This document shows positions 24,738 to 36,908 of a stretch of 64,000 nucleotides of DNA, piece by piece. The position numbers were made by a program, and so were the translations under genes. Numbering within the stretch: the first letter of the stretch is position 1; each line of letters starts with the position of its first letter. Under the pieces are notes generated by a model, which worked only from the letters and a program-made list of their open reading frames with translations, ran no database searches and was not told the origin of the DNA. The DNA is taken from the NCBI GenBank assembly GCA_032191485.1, contig JAVDOI010000174.1:64501-128500 (forward strand), in the 5' to 3' direction. Source of the stretch: Leptoclinus maculatus (taxonomy: Eukaryota; Chordata; Actinopteri; Perciformes; Stichaeidae).

Positions 24738-27067
24738 CTAATGAACACAAAGACAACACAAAATACAGAATAACCTTTCAAATCACTGAAAAATGTTATG
24801 CAGCAAAATACAAGTAACAGCAGTTGCATGTTCCCATTACGACACGAGAGACCTTAAATTATTTTAAATTAGAGATTGAGACATTTGGTTACCTGTTGAC
24901 ACAGGTCTTGGTCGAGCCTTTTCGGTGCTCGCTCGGATCCTGCTGCTGCCAAGATGGAGGCCTGTGGCCCGCAGAGGGTTGGTCTGGGTTGTGCTCTCAT
25001 CAGCAGAACGCCGGCGGCATCCGTCTACTTGTGGTGGCGGGCTGATGTGGGAATTAGCAGGCCTCATGGGAGAGAGGAGAAGGCTTGTCTGGGAGGATGA
25101 CAGACACTCGCTGTACACAGAGGTGCACGAGTTGGACAACGAGCAAGAGCCGCCATCGCTGAGCTCATAGAAACCTGGAGAGAGCAGGAACAATTGTGCA
25201 CATGAGCGTTTTTCTTGGTATCTGTGATGGTAGCTTTGCAGGATAATTTGATACTTGTTAAACAACCGTAGGGCTTTTTGTACAAGTGTTAGCCTACACA
25301 CCTGAACTTGGCCTGCTGTCACTCTCCAGCTGCTCTGTGGAGGCCTTGCTCACATCCAGCTTCAACTCACTGATCTGTTGGTCCAGCTGCTGCAAATGAG
25401 TCTTCAGACCTACATCCTGTTTCCGAAGACGAGACTGTAAAACAGACACCACATCCCATTTTAGCCGACCCCCAAAATGTGTATGGTATACCCTGAACCA
25501 AAGGACAAGTCTTACTGATTTTCTCAGGAAAGGAGTTTACGCACACACATGCATACAGTTACATAAAGTATCTGTACAGGTGAATATTAAGCAGAAAAGT
25601 CATGATGAAGGTTGGCAGTGCTTTAATTTAATTTAGACGAGGCCTGTTGTTCAGATAAAAGATGCTCTAATGTACAGCCATCAGAAAAACAAAGGCAACT
25701 CAGCTGTGGCTGATGATTAACCCCAGCAGGACAAGGGGGAGCATAAAAGAAGCAGTGGTGGGTAACTCATTTCTCCCCCACAGCGAGGGCCTGGCCATTG
25801 TGTAAACTAATAGAAGAGGAAAGCTTGGGGGTTGGGATGAAGGACTGTTTGCTTTGCAGCTCGGGCTGGGCATTTACAGTGGTTACAGTGGTTCTTAAAA
25901 TGAGGACTCTATTTAATTAAAGTCTTATTCTCTTGTAAAAATCAAGTCAGTTTGGTTGAGTTATATTTAAACTGTGGCAAAAAAGAGAGTTCTTGTAAAG
26001 TGTTTCTGGACCATTATGTCTATATGTAGATGTTGGTGTCTTTTAAACTATGGGGTGTTGTGAGTCTGCAGCATTTTTTGCAAGACTGTTAAACACAATT
26101 TAAACCATATGTTGTCTAGTACTTTACAGTGCATCTTTTCAAGCAATTCTACTAAAAGTCAAGCATATCACCTTAATCCCTGCTCTTCCTGTGAAGGGTT
26201 ACAACACTAGCCCGCATGGAAAAAGCTTGTCATGGAAAACTCAACACAGCCAGTTGTCTGCAACACTCAAGGGCATGACTGTCATTCACAGCAAATTAAC
26301 CACTTTTGAAAATACTTTTTTAATACTCCCTGGCATTAGTGGTTAATGATTGCGGTATGCACCCCCCCTGCAGTCTGCACATGCACTGTGTGCGCGCACG
26401 TACACAACTCAGAGTCCTCTTGGTCCCGCAGTGAACCTTGATTTATGACACCTATCCTACTTCCTACCCCCAGCTGAGAGCATGAAAGTGTGTCTGCTAA
26501 TAATTAAAGACGGTATGCACATGAGCATCAGCTGACGGCAAGATTCAAAAGGGACGATTTTATTCCCACGACAATAAAAAAAGTAAATGAGGATGTTAGT
26601 CCCATCGTTATAAATATGAACTATAATAAAGGTAAAAAATATTATGACTGACACCAAACTACTGCCTGCACAGTATGCCCCCGAGAGGTATTTTAATGAT
26701 TTTATGGCTTTTGAGATAAATTGCTTCCTACCAGCTGTTGCTTTAGGGTTGTTAAGGTTGCCTCCAGCCGCTGTTCCTCAGCCCCCATCATCCTGGGACT
26801 CTCCGGGCCTGCGTGGACTGCAGTGATCGGCTTTTCTCGGTCCATCCTCAGCGCCCAGCTCACCATGTCGCTCTGTCTGTCCTTCAGCAGATGCAGTTCC
26901 TGCAACCCGGCCAGGGCTGCCTGCAGCCTCTCCCCGACCCTGTTGCGGTCCACTCCGGCCGCAGCACTCATCATCCCCGCACAAGACCCCTTCCTGCTCA
27001 GCATGTTGGAGGGGGACGTCCGGGCATATCCTGAAATAAGACCCTTTAAAGAAACGTCCTTGCTCAT
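22840..27067 (-). CDS. dact2: Dapper homolog 2 (Dact2), complete four-exon gene
   Basis: Four coding exons join in phase: 26732-27067, 25302-25434, 24893-25174 and 22840-24737, giving 882 residues. Dapper proteins bind Dishevelled in the cytoplasm and modulate Wnt signalling; Dact2 is also known to promote turnover of TGF-beta/Nodal receptors. Residues about 43-72 and 97-145 form the family's N-terminal coiled coil. The conserved PSSGFYELSDG block spans residues 153-163 and is followed by a serine-rich region, GYIDKLLLRSL near 355-365, a basic stretch near 540-570 and the C-terminal PDZ ligand MTLV. The four-exon layout is typical of the family. Linkage to smoc2, as in human 6q27, supports dact2 over dact1 or dact3. 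The protein is somewhat longer than human DACT2 (about 774), partly from a tandem repeat near the C-terminus. Confidence 0.93.
22941..23054. repeat. dact2: Perfect 57-bp tandem duplication in dact2 coding exon
   Basis: Two identical 57-bp units (22941-22997 and 22998-23054). The period is a multiple of three, so the frame is kept and the protein carries two copies of AEAALGPTAAGLPLQQLPR at about residues 813-850. Complete identity implies a recent duplication, or an assembly artefact. Confidence 0.95.
24893..25174 (-). CDS. dact2: dact2 coding exon 3
   Basis: Bounded by acceptor CTCTCTCCAG and donor ACAG|GTAACC, phase 1 on both sides. It encodes residues 158-250 beginning FYELSDGGSCSLSNSC, the best-conserved block of the family, followed by serine-rich sequence and ending RPRPVST. 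Its length (282 nt) is divisible by three, so skipping would keep the frame. Confidence 0.92.
25302..25434 (-). CDS. dact2: dact2 coding exon 2
   Basis: Acceptor CTGTTTTACAG and donor TTCAG|GTGTGT; enters phase 0, leaves phase 1. It encodes SRLRKQDVGLKTHLQQLD and the following heptad-like leucines, which complete the coiled coil started in exon 1, and ends SDSRPSS. Confidence 0.92.
25435..26731 (-). other. dact2: dact2 intron 1
   Basis: About 1.3 kb between donor CTG|GTAGGA and the exon 2 acceptor. AT-rich, with a short C run and an alternating purine-pyrimidine stretch (tgtgcgcgcacgtac) near 26390. No additional exon or repeat family was recognised. Confidence 0.8.
26732..27067 (-). CDS. 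dact2: dact2 coding exon 1
   Basis: Encodes residues 1-112, from MSKDVSLKG to LTTLKQQL. The start at 27067 is the first ATG after an in-frame TAA two codons upstream and has A at -3, so the coding region cannot extend further in this frame. Residues 43-72 (GERLQAALAGLQELHLL) and 97-112 show leucine heptads of the coiled coil used for dimerisation in this family. Confidence 0.9.
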
Positions 27068-27086
27068 ACTTCGTTAGTGACTGTCT

Positions 27087-27118
27087 TGTTGCTGCTGCTG
27101 CTGTTGCTGCTGCTGTTG
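27087..27118 (-). repeat. dact2: CAG/CAA trinucleotide tract in dact2 5'UTR
   Basis: On the minus strand about ten CAG and CAA triplets lie about 20 bases upstream of the dact2 start codon. An in-frame stop separates the tract from the ATG, so it is untranslated in the main frame. CAA interruptions would be expected to stabilise its length. Confidence 0.85.
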
Positions 27119-27124
27119 ATCCGT

Positions 27125-27230
27125 TTGGTTTTTAAACTACCTGTTAGAATAAATCTTGAGCTCAGTGGAGAGACGGAGCTCCTCCCACAGTCCAAACGGC
27201 CCTCCTCCTTATTGGCTGGCCACTGAGTCC
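27125..27230 (-). promoter_or_regulatory. dact2: Putative dact2 core promoter
   Basis: On the minus strand a CCAAT box (CAGCCAATAAGG) occurs at about 27210-27214, with a TTTAAAAA TATA-like word near 27130-27137, followed by the CAG/CAA tract and start codon. Spacing fits a start site near 27100. This is inference from motif order alone. Confidence 0.35.
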
Positions 27231-30200
27231 CAATGAACATCTGGTTTTAATCCTCCCCATTCAAGTCCTCACTGGAGCTGCCGAGGCATGTACTAATTCA
27301 TCTGCATAATACCACATGGCACGATGAGCATATTATTATGCTATTTACACTATTATTGTGTTATTATTCTCTCCAGTAGTACTCAGTAGTACTTTAAGTG
27401 ATTTCAGGGAATACATAGGCCATGACATATGCTCTCAGTATCATTCAGCAAATCCAAAAACAATCTAATCACATGAAAAGCATGCATCTGAGCAGTTATG
27501 AGGAAAGTATTCCACACGTTTTGTACAAGGATTGAATTTGATGCTAAAGTTCGGTGCAAAACTCAAAGCTTTAAATCACATTTACAATGAATAGATGGAT
27601 AGCATATTGATCTTTGTTTTGTTTAGTAGAACTTCGATTCAAAACTACTAATCTTCCTTCAACCAAACTAATTTCGTTGTAGTTTTTTCCTTGGAAATGG
27701 AGACTTGAGAAAACAGCAAATGTTTTGATGGTGGTGGCAGTATAGACCAGTGTTGGATGTGTGACGCCCCCTTGTGGTTGTGAAGAACACTACACTTTAA
27801 TGATCTGCACATGGACATGCATGTGTCCCTCCTATGCTAAGTAATAAACTACTTTTGAGTACCAAGCTCCATTAGTCTATTTTTACGTTTATTCCCCATG
27901 CAAGCTGGAAATTTAATTGCATTCAAAGTACAACAAAAAATTCCCACAGTGAGTGAATTAATTTGCATTGTGAATGAAAACATGTTGGTGGGCCACCAGG
28001 CCTATACATTAAGAAACACTGCACTTATATTTTTGAGATTCTGGCATAGCTTAAAAGTTAAAAAAGAACAGAAAATATATATATTTATTCTACATTTAGG
28101 GGGAATACCTGAAGATCTAAATGACTGAGACCAATTATATATCTCGTGCATATTTTAATGGTTGCTAGGAAACTAAATTGAAAGTACTCTCACCAAAGTC
28201 AATGTACTATCAATGTACTATCTGACCATACGACTGCAAATGATGAACTTCAGCGATATGTTTGTGTGTTGTTGAGTGACAAAATATTACGACACTGACT
28301 GTAGAATATTCACCAGTCAGGACTGTAATTGGGTATGCTGGTTACCAGATACTGTGTTTAACATTATAGAGGTGCAGTCAGCTCAATGAGACACGGGAAG
28401 AGTTCACTTCAATTGTGATTTATTGTAGACGTGGAACAGGTGATAGGGCAGGTGAGGTTGGTTCTATCTAAACAGAAGAATATGTACCATGTATTAGCAC
28501 CTTACACTACATGCAATACATAGGGAGCAAATACCTGGCTACCCTATTACTGACAAGAATTAACACAATGTGCATCAGTGTAATTCAACATACGTCACAC
28601 AAGCATTAAGGTACTGCAAACATAAGTGTTATAAGAGTCAAGAAACTCACATTTTCACTCAGACAAACAACTGTGGCCAGTAGAAAACCCCTGCAGGTAA
28701 TGCAAAGAGGTTCACACCTGTACTTAATCTTATAGGCTGTCATCGAGACAGGCTCCTCCCACCTCCTGCTCCTCCTCAGACAGCTCCGCCCCCAGACCTG
28801 CTCCTTGTTCAACGTAATGAATGTCAGTGTCAACAGTTGTATCTTAACTTTAAAGTGGATTAAGTCTTTGAAAAAGGACAACATTTATTAATTTGGCTGC
28901 AGGGCTGAGATAGTGTAGTGACGAAGAATCAGTGAAAACTAGATCGTTGAAGGTCTACTCTTAGCCATTAAGTCACTAACTTCATTCATTATGAAATCAC
29001 ATCTCTGGTCTGATTTGTTCATTATTTTATCTCTGTTGTTCTCAAAACAACATGACTCACAGGACAAGTATTGCTCTTCTTTTCTTCCTACCTGATGCAG
29101 CTGAGATGAAGTAAGCTCTTGTTCTCGTCGTTAATAATCTGATAACAAATAAATGAGGGAGTGACTGAGCCCTCATCACAGGCGAAGGCAGCATGACGGA
29201 GGGCTGCAGACTATTCACCTTCACTGCTGCTGTTCGCAGTGTAGCACAGGTGGGGACATTCTTTCGTGCTGGTATCTGCAGGTATCTTGAAGCCAGAGTT
29301 CAAAGGAAAAAACGGAATGCCAGGAGGGGTGTGCACCTGTGTGAGTATCTCTCACACACACATGGTCAGATCCAAGATAAAGTTGATTGAAGCATTTTAA
29401 ATAGGAGCTAAATCAACTGCTCGCTAATATGTGGGTTAAACACTGTTTGAATGGCATTTGGGAACTTACATTCACAGACTACATGTAATTGTACTATGAA
29501 TTTAAAACCATTAACCTAAAGACACTAGAGGGCAGTGTCACACTACTTCTCAATCTTGTGAGATTATTATTATCCTGCCTCGTATTGTTGGTGGATAGTA
29601 CATCTTTGGGGAATTTGGAATTGAATAACCCTGGGTGCAAGCTGGTTCATCCATTCACCACGCAGCTAATCATGACATTTACAGATTTTCTTTTTGAGAT
29701 ATGAAGCTAAATCACTTGTTTACCCTCCCCCGATTGCAAAATAACACATCCCCACCACTTTGATGGGCAGGCCCTCTCATCAAGATGCTCACATTATAGC
29801 GAATATACAGCGCATTGTGAAGCCCACTCTCCACAGGGATAGCGTCATGTCCTTGTGATGCTGCTGGCATACAACGCTGCATTGTGATGCCTGGATGTCC
29901 CTCTGCCCCCATGCCCTTCAAAGCACTTCCTTTAGGGTGACATCAGCAGTGGTGCTGCTCCAAAAGGTGTCCTCTTTTTAGCAATCAAGTATGGGCTTTG
30001 TGCTTGAGTCATCATTGCTCTCTTAACCTCATCCACCCTGGCTTCTAAACATTTACTTTTTACCGTACCACTTTGTAAGGCTGTAAATTCAAACAGCTTT
30101 GTCTCACCCAAGGTTTCTCTTTGTGTGGCTTCTTCTTTTATCAGCAGATTTTCCATCCTCCCTCTTTTTTTCCATCCACTTAAGAAATGACAAAGCAGCC

Positions 30201-30395
30201 AAATGTTGATAAAAAAAAAACAAAAGCACAGGGCCAGCAATCCCTTTTATTGTATCCATGCTAGCGTGATAAAGAGTTTGTACCTGCTCCGGTAGATACA
30301 GACGGGAACAATGGAAGTTGCTGCCACAAACAAGATGCGTGGGATGGAAGTCAGGGGGGTAAACATGGGATGTTGTCATATGTGGGACTGAGCGA

Positions 30396-30426
30396 GTGTG
30401 TGTGTGTGTGTGTGTGTGCGTGTGTG
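30396..30426. repeat. (GT)n microsatellite
   Basis: About fifteen GT units with one GC interruption on the plus strand, intergenic. Confidence 0.95.
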
Positions 30427-32614
30427 AATGTGTGAGAAGAAGACCTGCTGTCAGTTCAGTGTCCATGGTAAAAAACAAACAACCTTTTCACATGTAGACA
30501 TTATGAGCATACAACTTCAAAGGAGTACAATCTGATATCATACAGAAGACACTCCGATGCCTGCTTGAAAAGAAACAGGATTCCTGTGATGGGTGTTGCT
30601 GATTCTGAGCTATATTTCCGGGGGTTTGTGTGTTGTTCTTGTTGCGTGTTAGGGGATTCCCATGCAGGTTCTCTGATTGAAAATCCCTCTCACAGGTATT
30701 CTGTCATCAACAATGGCAAACGCAGGGAATTTCAGAGATCAAAGTGGCCTCTCGTGTCTGACAACAGGGCCTCTGTCGCTCTGCCACCAGTGATCCCTGC
30801 AGCGCTACAACCACCAACACAATTATCACACGCTAGATTCACACGAGTGAATGAATGAACCTCACACATTACTTTTTGATGTCAACATGTGGCCACTCAC
30901 CAGTTCCTGAGTTAGTGAGGGAGATTAATAGATTTTTTTTTTCCAAGAGAGTTTTACTGGCAATGAAATGCATCTGTTCTTTATCTGCAGCTTCTTGAAT
31001 TAATATATCCCTTTAAAAGAATGGCTTCCAGTGAATTCATCTTTGTAGCTTTGGTTGTTTTGAAACCGTAGACTTACTTTTAATGCCTCAAGTGATTTCT
31101 AATCCAAAACACTCCATGTCAGGGATAGGCCGGTTGGGCAAGTCATGGGTCTTAAAGGCCTGAAACAGAGAGCAGAATTCACATTTGTTGTTCTAAATTT
31201 TGTAGACTCTTCGAACAAAAGTCAAAGCTGCATCCAATAAACATAACGTGTTGCTGCCTATGACACTGACTGATATCAACTTTGCCTACAACAGGTCCCG
31301 GGCTTTTACAAGGTATCTGAGATATGGTCACAACTGCGTCTCTACCGATACTGTCAAACCTACTGGAGAGCAAAAGCTCAGGCAGTCACCGCACAATCCA
31401 CCATGTCAGTTTCCAATTCATTGTCAGTGGAGCAGCTCCAGGATTTATCTCCTGATGAAATCCCAGATTAGAGGCTTGTGTCTGTGGGTTTTAGCTTTGA
31501 TTGAGAGTTGTTCATGCCAAAAAAAAGTTGAATGAACTGTCTAATGTTGTTGGAATTTTCTTTACGGTTGCTTTACTTCATCCAATAGGGACATTTGATT
31601 CAATAACACAGTGGGATGTTCATTTGTTCATTAAAGAGGTGATACAACTGGTTCCTTAAAGTATCTTGTGAGAGTTTATTATGTACTCATGAGGATTTTG
31701 AAGGCCTGTAAGTTTAATTTTTGAAGTTACAAAGAGGATTTTTGACTGTAGACTGTTATGTGGACACGTGGAGGCCTGTCCCCAACAGTGGACCGAATCA
31801 TCCATATCTCTCTCTGTCATCTTGTCCACCGTGTGCTGAACTACCTCCTCAGACTCCCATTTGATTTTCAGCACCCCTGCACATGAGAGAGACCTTTATG
31901 CTGTATGCTCGCAAAATTATCTCCTCATCAAATTTTATTTGAGCTGAACAAATTTTTGTTTATTCAGCAACTGAGGGAGACTGGCTTTCATGCTGTCCTC
32001 CTGCAAATCATAAAGACATCAGTCTAAATTAACTGGTTTCACATTGCCTTACCTATGAATGCAGTGTGCTGCTTTCAGCCAAGATCCCATGGGGGGGATT
32101 TGAAGCAGTGGATAGGCTATACCTCTTGTGTGACAAGCTGGGGGAGCTGTTGGGAAAATGTTTTTTCCCTGAGTGAAGCCTCAAGGGGATTTGTCAAGGG
32201 GAACAGTGTGCCACGCACAATTGCCGTGAATGTGACGTGAAGATTTGTATCATATTTATATGTTTACACCTGCTTCACCCACAAGTATTTAATAGACGTT
32301 TGAGATAACTTATACATACATGTGTCTGTTTGGGTCTTCAGAGGGAGAAAGACAGGATTAACTAGAAACTAGTCTGAAAGACATAATTTACTTGGAAGGC
32401 TACATTTCAGGCATGGATGTAAAAGTGTCAAAGTCCATACAAGAGAGACTTATCATGGTCGGTCTCTAATGGCCCGTATCTTTTCATAGGAGACGCGTGT
32501 CTGAGCAGGGTAAGACTTGGACATTGTACTTAACTGACCCTGTCTGTGGAGCCCCGGACACCCACGCCACTCTGCAGCCTCGCTGGGAACGGACTAAACT
32601 GAATGTGGCATCTG

Positions 32615-32946
32615 TTAAAGGCCCTGTGCGTAGGATTAAGGGGAATCTATTGGCAGAAATGGAATATAATAGTAAAAGGTCTGTTTTCTTTAGTGTATAA
32701 TCACCTGAGACTAAGAATCAATGTGTTTTCGTTACCTTAGAATGAGCCTTTTATATCCACATACGGGTCCTCTTGGTCCACCATGTTTCTACAGTGGCCC
32801 AGAACGGACAAACCAAACACTGGCTCTAGAGAGGGCCATTCCTGTTGTCGCGACAGCCATCGTACACACTTGGCAGATGGGAGAAGTTTCAGTTGGTGTC
32901 AATCTGAAACCCCGCTGCCACTTAAACCTACACACTGGACCTTTAA
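32615..32946. mobile_element. MITE-like element with terminal inverted repeats
   Basis: The left end TTAAAGGCCCTGTGCGTAGG pairs with the right end, whose reverse complement begins TTAAAGGTCCAGTGTGTAGG; 17 of 20 positions match. The element is about 332 bp with no coding capacity, which fits a non-autonomous DNA transposon. TTAA at both outer ends may be part of the inverted repeat or a target duplication. Internal words such as 'gaacggacaaaccaaacactggctctagaga' segments occur again in the neighbouring partial copy. Confidence 0.75.
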
Positions 32947-33029
32947 TAAAAGGAAGACTATTACTCCAATACCAATTAGATTTAAACAATGACACAATAT
33001 CACAGCCTCTTGTGGTTTGCTAGTCTCCC

Positions 33030-33216
33030 TGCCCAGAACAGACAAACCATTCACTGGCTCTAGAGAGGGTCTGTCAGGTTATTACGTTACCTGAAGGCCA
33101 CCATAGTTTTCCGACACACTTGGTAAGGAAGGGGTGAGCGGAGGGGTATTTGGTTGGATGCAATCTGCATCCTCACCCCTAGATGCCTCTAAATACTACA
33201 CACTAGTTCTTTAAGA
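33030..33216. mobile_element. Truncated second copy of the 32615 MITE-like element
   Basis: It shares 'cagacaaaccattcactggc' and 'tctagagaggg' words with the neighbouring element and ends in 'tactacacactagttcttta', matching its right terminus. The left half is missing. Orientation is the same as the first copy. Confidence 0.65.
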
Positions 33217-36165
33217 CAGAATAAAACCAAATGAAAACCCAAATCATATGTTAATAGTGTGCATCGACACAGTCTCAAGAGTGGAACTGAACCTTTTAAA
33301 GGCAAAAGGAATTAAAAAAAAACAGTCCCTTGTCCACCCCCTCTCACACACAAACTGATGCACACGTAGGGAGGAAGTCTATTGTCCAACCCAGCATCTG
33401 AGAACACCATCAAGTGAAGGGAAGCTCTGCTGTCATGGACAACTACGACACAATGTCAGTTGTTGTGTCTTTTTTTCCTCCTGTATGCACTGTTTACGTA
33501 TGTTTATCAAGATGGCAGAGACCGATACATTTTCCCTCCTCCTCTCGAAGGGCAGCTATTCTGACGGAGCAAGTTTCTTCTTGTACACAGGAACACCAGC
33601 AGCCGTGGCTGGCCACTAAGCTATCACAATGCAGTTGCAACACAGACTCCAAACTCTCTTGTCTAAACTTCCCTCATGTCTGATCAGCATCTGATCCTCT
33701 GATCTGCATCCTGAGATGAGATATTCAGTCTTGAGGTTTGGTTTCATAGGAATATTACCGCAGGCTATACAGGTTGAGTTCTGAAACGCTGCGGTCCCTA
33801 CACAGGTGTGCAATTTTAAGAGGCCTCTTTTTTTGCAGAATCACCTGAGGTTTTTCCACCTGTGGGGAGTGTGACAGAATTGCCCTCAGGGTGGCATTAC
33901 GCGTCTGTCCGCAAGGAATTGTTATTCACCAAATGTGCACAATGTGTACAACTGCCGCCCCCCTCCATCCCCCACCTCCCCATCTGAGCTAACTCAATGC
34001 GCTGTGCGGTTCGTGAGCACCACCCCCAACCCCCCATCCGCCATCCCAGACCAAACAACCAGCAGCTCTCTCCTCAGTTGCACTGGACAGGAAAACACCA
34101 GACTCAGGTGATGTCGCACGATCCCCAGTGTGAGTAAATTACACTTGATGGGTTGAAGAACTGCGGCTCATGTCAGTGTAAGCCAGTTGAATCAAAATAA
34201 TACATCAGAGCACATTAATTTGTACTTGAGAGGAGATCAAATGTATAACCCCGGGCTGACCTCTAAACACTTTCTCCTGAACCCTTCACCCCCTCCTCTG
34301 GTGTGCTAATCCTCCTGAAGCCCTCCATGGGAGCTCATGTGGCCCAGAGGAGATGGACCGGACAGGATGAGGCTGACAGCACCAACACAGCTGGCCTGTG
34401 GAGCGGCGAGCTGGGATCACAACGATCACAGATGCGATTGTCCCCGATTTGGAGGAAAACCCACTTGCTCTTCCCCATGCCCGACCGTGTGCTTGCCCCT
34501 TCTGAAACCTCAGTCCAAGCTGAACATAGTGTGTGCTGGTCAGTGATCTGATGGCGACGAGAGGCATACGTGAGTGTGTTTCATTAGACACAGGACCACA
34601 CAAGACTGTTGTTAGGTATTTACATAAACATTTGAAACAAAAGGCTACATCTATCAAAAGCACCAGATTAAAGTTTGATTTTGCACAAACAAAGACTCGG
34701 GGCAGCTTTCCCAGAGCCGTCATAGAACGAAAGTCCAGTGAAAAATGTTCAGTTTTGTTTCGGAGGTGTTTCCCAACAACCTTTGCAACTTGCGTGTCAT
34801 TAAAAAATACGAGCAGACAGGGTCACTCTAGAGCGTTTCCTTTGTTGCATTTTCATCTCAGGAGCCAACTCACAAACATCAAATCAACAAGTTTATCTAC
34901 CATTTAAGGTACAATGAATCTGGCAAAAAGGGCTCGGCACAATAAGAGGAACAATTGCAATGAGTCCCACCCTGAGGAGGAGCAATTATCTTTCCCCTCT
35001 ATCAGGCAGAGAGTGAGGATTAGGAGTGTTTGTAACAAGATAATCTGCAGCAAATGTTTGCAAATTCCTCTGAGTGAAGCACTCCTCACATATTTGAAGA
35101 ATGAGTGCCCTAAAATGTACTTGCAGACTTTTAAAGTCTTGCTTTTTACTGAATGATGTGGTCCTTTGACCAGGACATGACACCTTATATAGAGGGAGCC
35201 AAAGGTCAAGCTGCGGTGCACATGGAGCCATTTACAAATTGTCAGAGTGGCTGTGGGAAAGTTTAATCTGTTGGCTATATCCCTGCTTGTCCTTTCTGCT
35301 TTGAAGGTTCAGCTGGCGTTATGTTTTAGGGAAGTTAGATAAAAAAAATCAAGGCCATTGCAGTGCAGCATGGACATTAGTTAAAAATGTCTGCAGGGTT
35401 GGTAAGAGGACTCTGTTGCCTTTATTGGTCATATATTTCTCCTGACAAGGCCTACAAAGCACTTATGTAAATCCTCCCAGTATCACATATCAGCGCAGGT
35501 ATTTGGAAAGGTACAGCCAGACGACTATTTAAATCAGTGGCCCAGCTCTGAATTAATTTATGGCTGTGTTTGGATGGCAAATATATTTTGATGGAGTGGC
35601 TGATAGCACAGACGTGTTTCTGGACATGACTGGGTGGTGAGTTTCCCAGCTGCCTGAGCCAAGAGCCGAGACGCGTGATTAGAAAGGGAAAATTTGGGGT
35701 GAAATAAAAAACTCCATCCCTGACATTTTCTTGTGGTGAAAAAGTTGTGAACTACAGGGGAGAAGCAGGGGCCAAGGACCCATAATATAGCCCTTCTCTC
35801 CAAGGCCAGGTCTGACGCAGGGAGCCTGACGCTCCGCAGGCTGGGACAGAGCAGGTCTGTGTGGTGAGCCAACCATAGAAACTCTGTCACCTCTCTGCGC
35901 TGCGTGGAAACCCCTGTAAACTGTCGCTAACAGTGTCCCACAACAGACACATGGTGACTGTTCATTTGTGAAGCTTCACCTGCGTTTTGTTTCACACATA
36001 AAGATGTTTACAGACTATAACTGCTCTTGATTTAAGAAACTGTATGACTAAAAATCTGGAAATAATGTTTCCGTATTTGTCCTGCAAATGAACGCAGAGT
36101 AAAATGAAAACTATCATTACTCTAAATAGATCTGAGCATGTTTAGGAATATTGTCTGGATCATTA

Positions 36166-36232
36166 AAGAAATAGTTCGACATTTTGGGAAGTTTGCTGAT
36201 TTGATCTTTTGACGAGAGTAAGATGATCTGGA
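36166..36232. repeat. Fragment of repeat family R4 (left end)
   Basis: Begins 'aaagaaatagttcgacattt' and continues 'tgggaag', followed by a 'gacgagagtaagatga' motif. This matches the left end of the palindromic element at 47880-48452 and of the fragment at 43045. Only the end is present; it is joined to R3 sequence. Confidence 0.55.
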
Positions 36233-36239
36233 ACACACT

Positions 36240-36500
36240 CCCCACATATCCTGCTATATCGTCTATTTGACTCTAAATGGGACCATCATTTACTAAATGA
36301 ACATCATGCTGTATTGACAAAGACTTGAATCTAGCGATTGAGACTATAAGCTCATGTTTACAATATTTACTGAGGTAATAATTCAAGTGAGAAGTAGGGT
36401 CATTTTCTCATAGACTATACAATCGGATTAATTTTGCAACCAGAGGAGTCGCCCCCTGCTGGCCATTAAAAACAATGCAAGTTTAAGGCACTTGCTGCCT
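36240..36500 (+). repeat. Dispersed repeat R3, 5'-truncated copy
   Basis: Shares 'tctatttgactctaaatggg', 'tttactgaggtaata' and 'gaggagtcgccccctgctgg' in the same order with the fuller copy at 36909-37292. The left part of the element is missing. Confidence 0.7.
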
Positions 36501-36807
36501 GGCATTAACTCCCAGAAGCTTATTGCACCATAGCATGTCAAAATGTCTGAAAGGATTATTTTTGGAAAGCTTTGTCATTATTTTCATCTGTGTCAGAAAG
36601 TTCAAGGCTTGTACAAGGCCTGGTAAGCAGCTGTTTGAGCAACACATGTTTTGTATTAGAACTGAATATTGTTTTGATGATTTCCTCTAACTAATGACAC
36701 TCATACAAGTTAACATCCATCTTACGCTGTCAAAATCCATGTGTCAAGATGTGTGTTGGAATTTGTGCCTCTCTGCTTATTTGTCACTTTTATGTTGGCT
36801 TCTGATC

Positions 36808-36908
36808 TTCCAACACTTTCTTCGCCAAGTATTTTGTGGGGGAAAAAAAACGAGTTGAAAAAAACGTTGCTCAAAACCAATGACATTCCCCTCAGCCTCA
36901 GCTGTACT
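36808..36908 (+). repeat. Dispersed repeat R1, left part of an interrupted copy
   Basis: Ends in 'cattcccctcagcctcagc' followed by TGTACT, then is interrupted by the R3 element. The continuation resumes at 37293 with TGTACTTTGGGTTTAGAGC. Confidence 0.6.
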
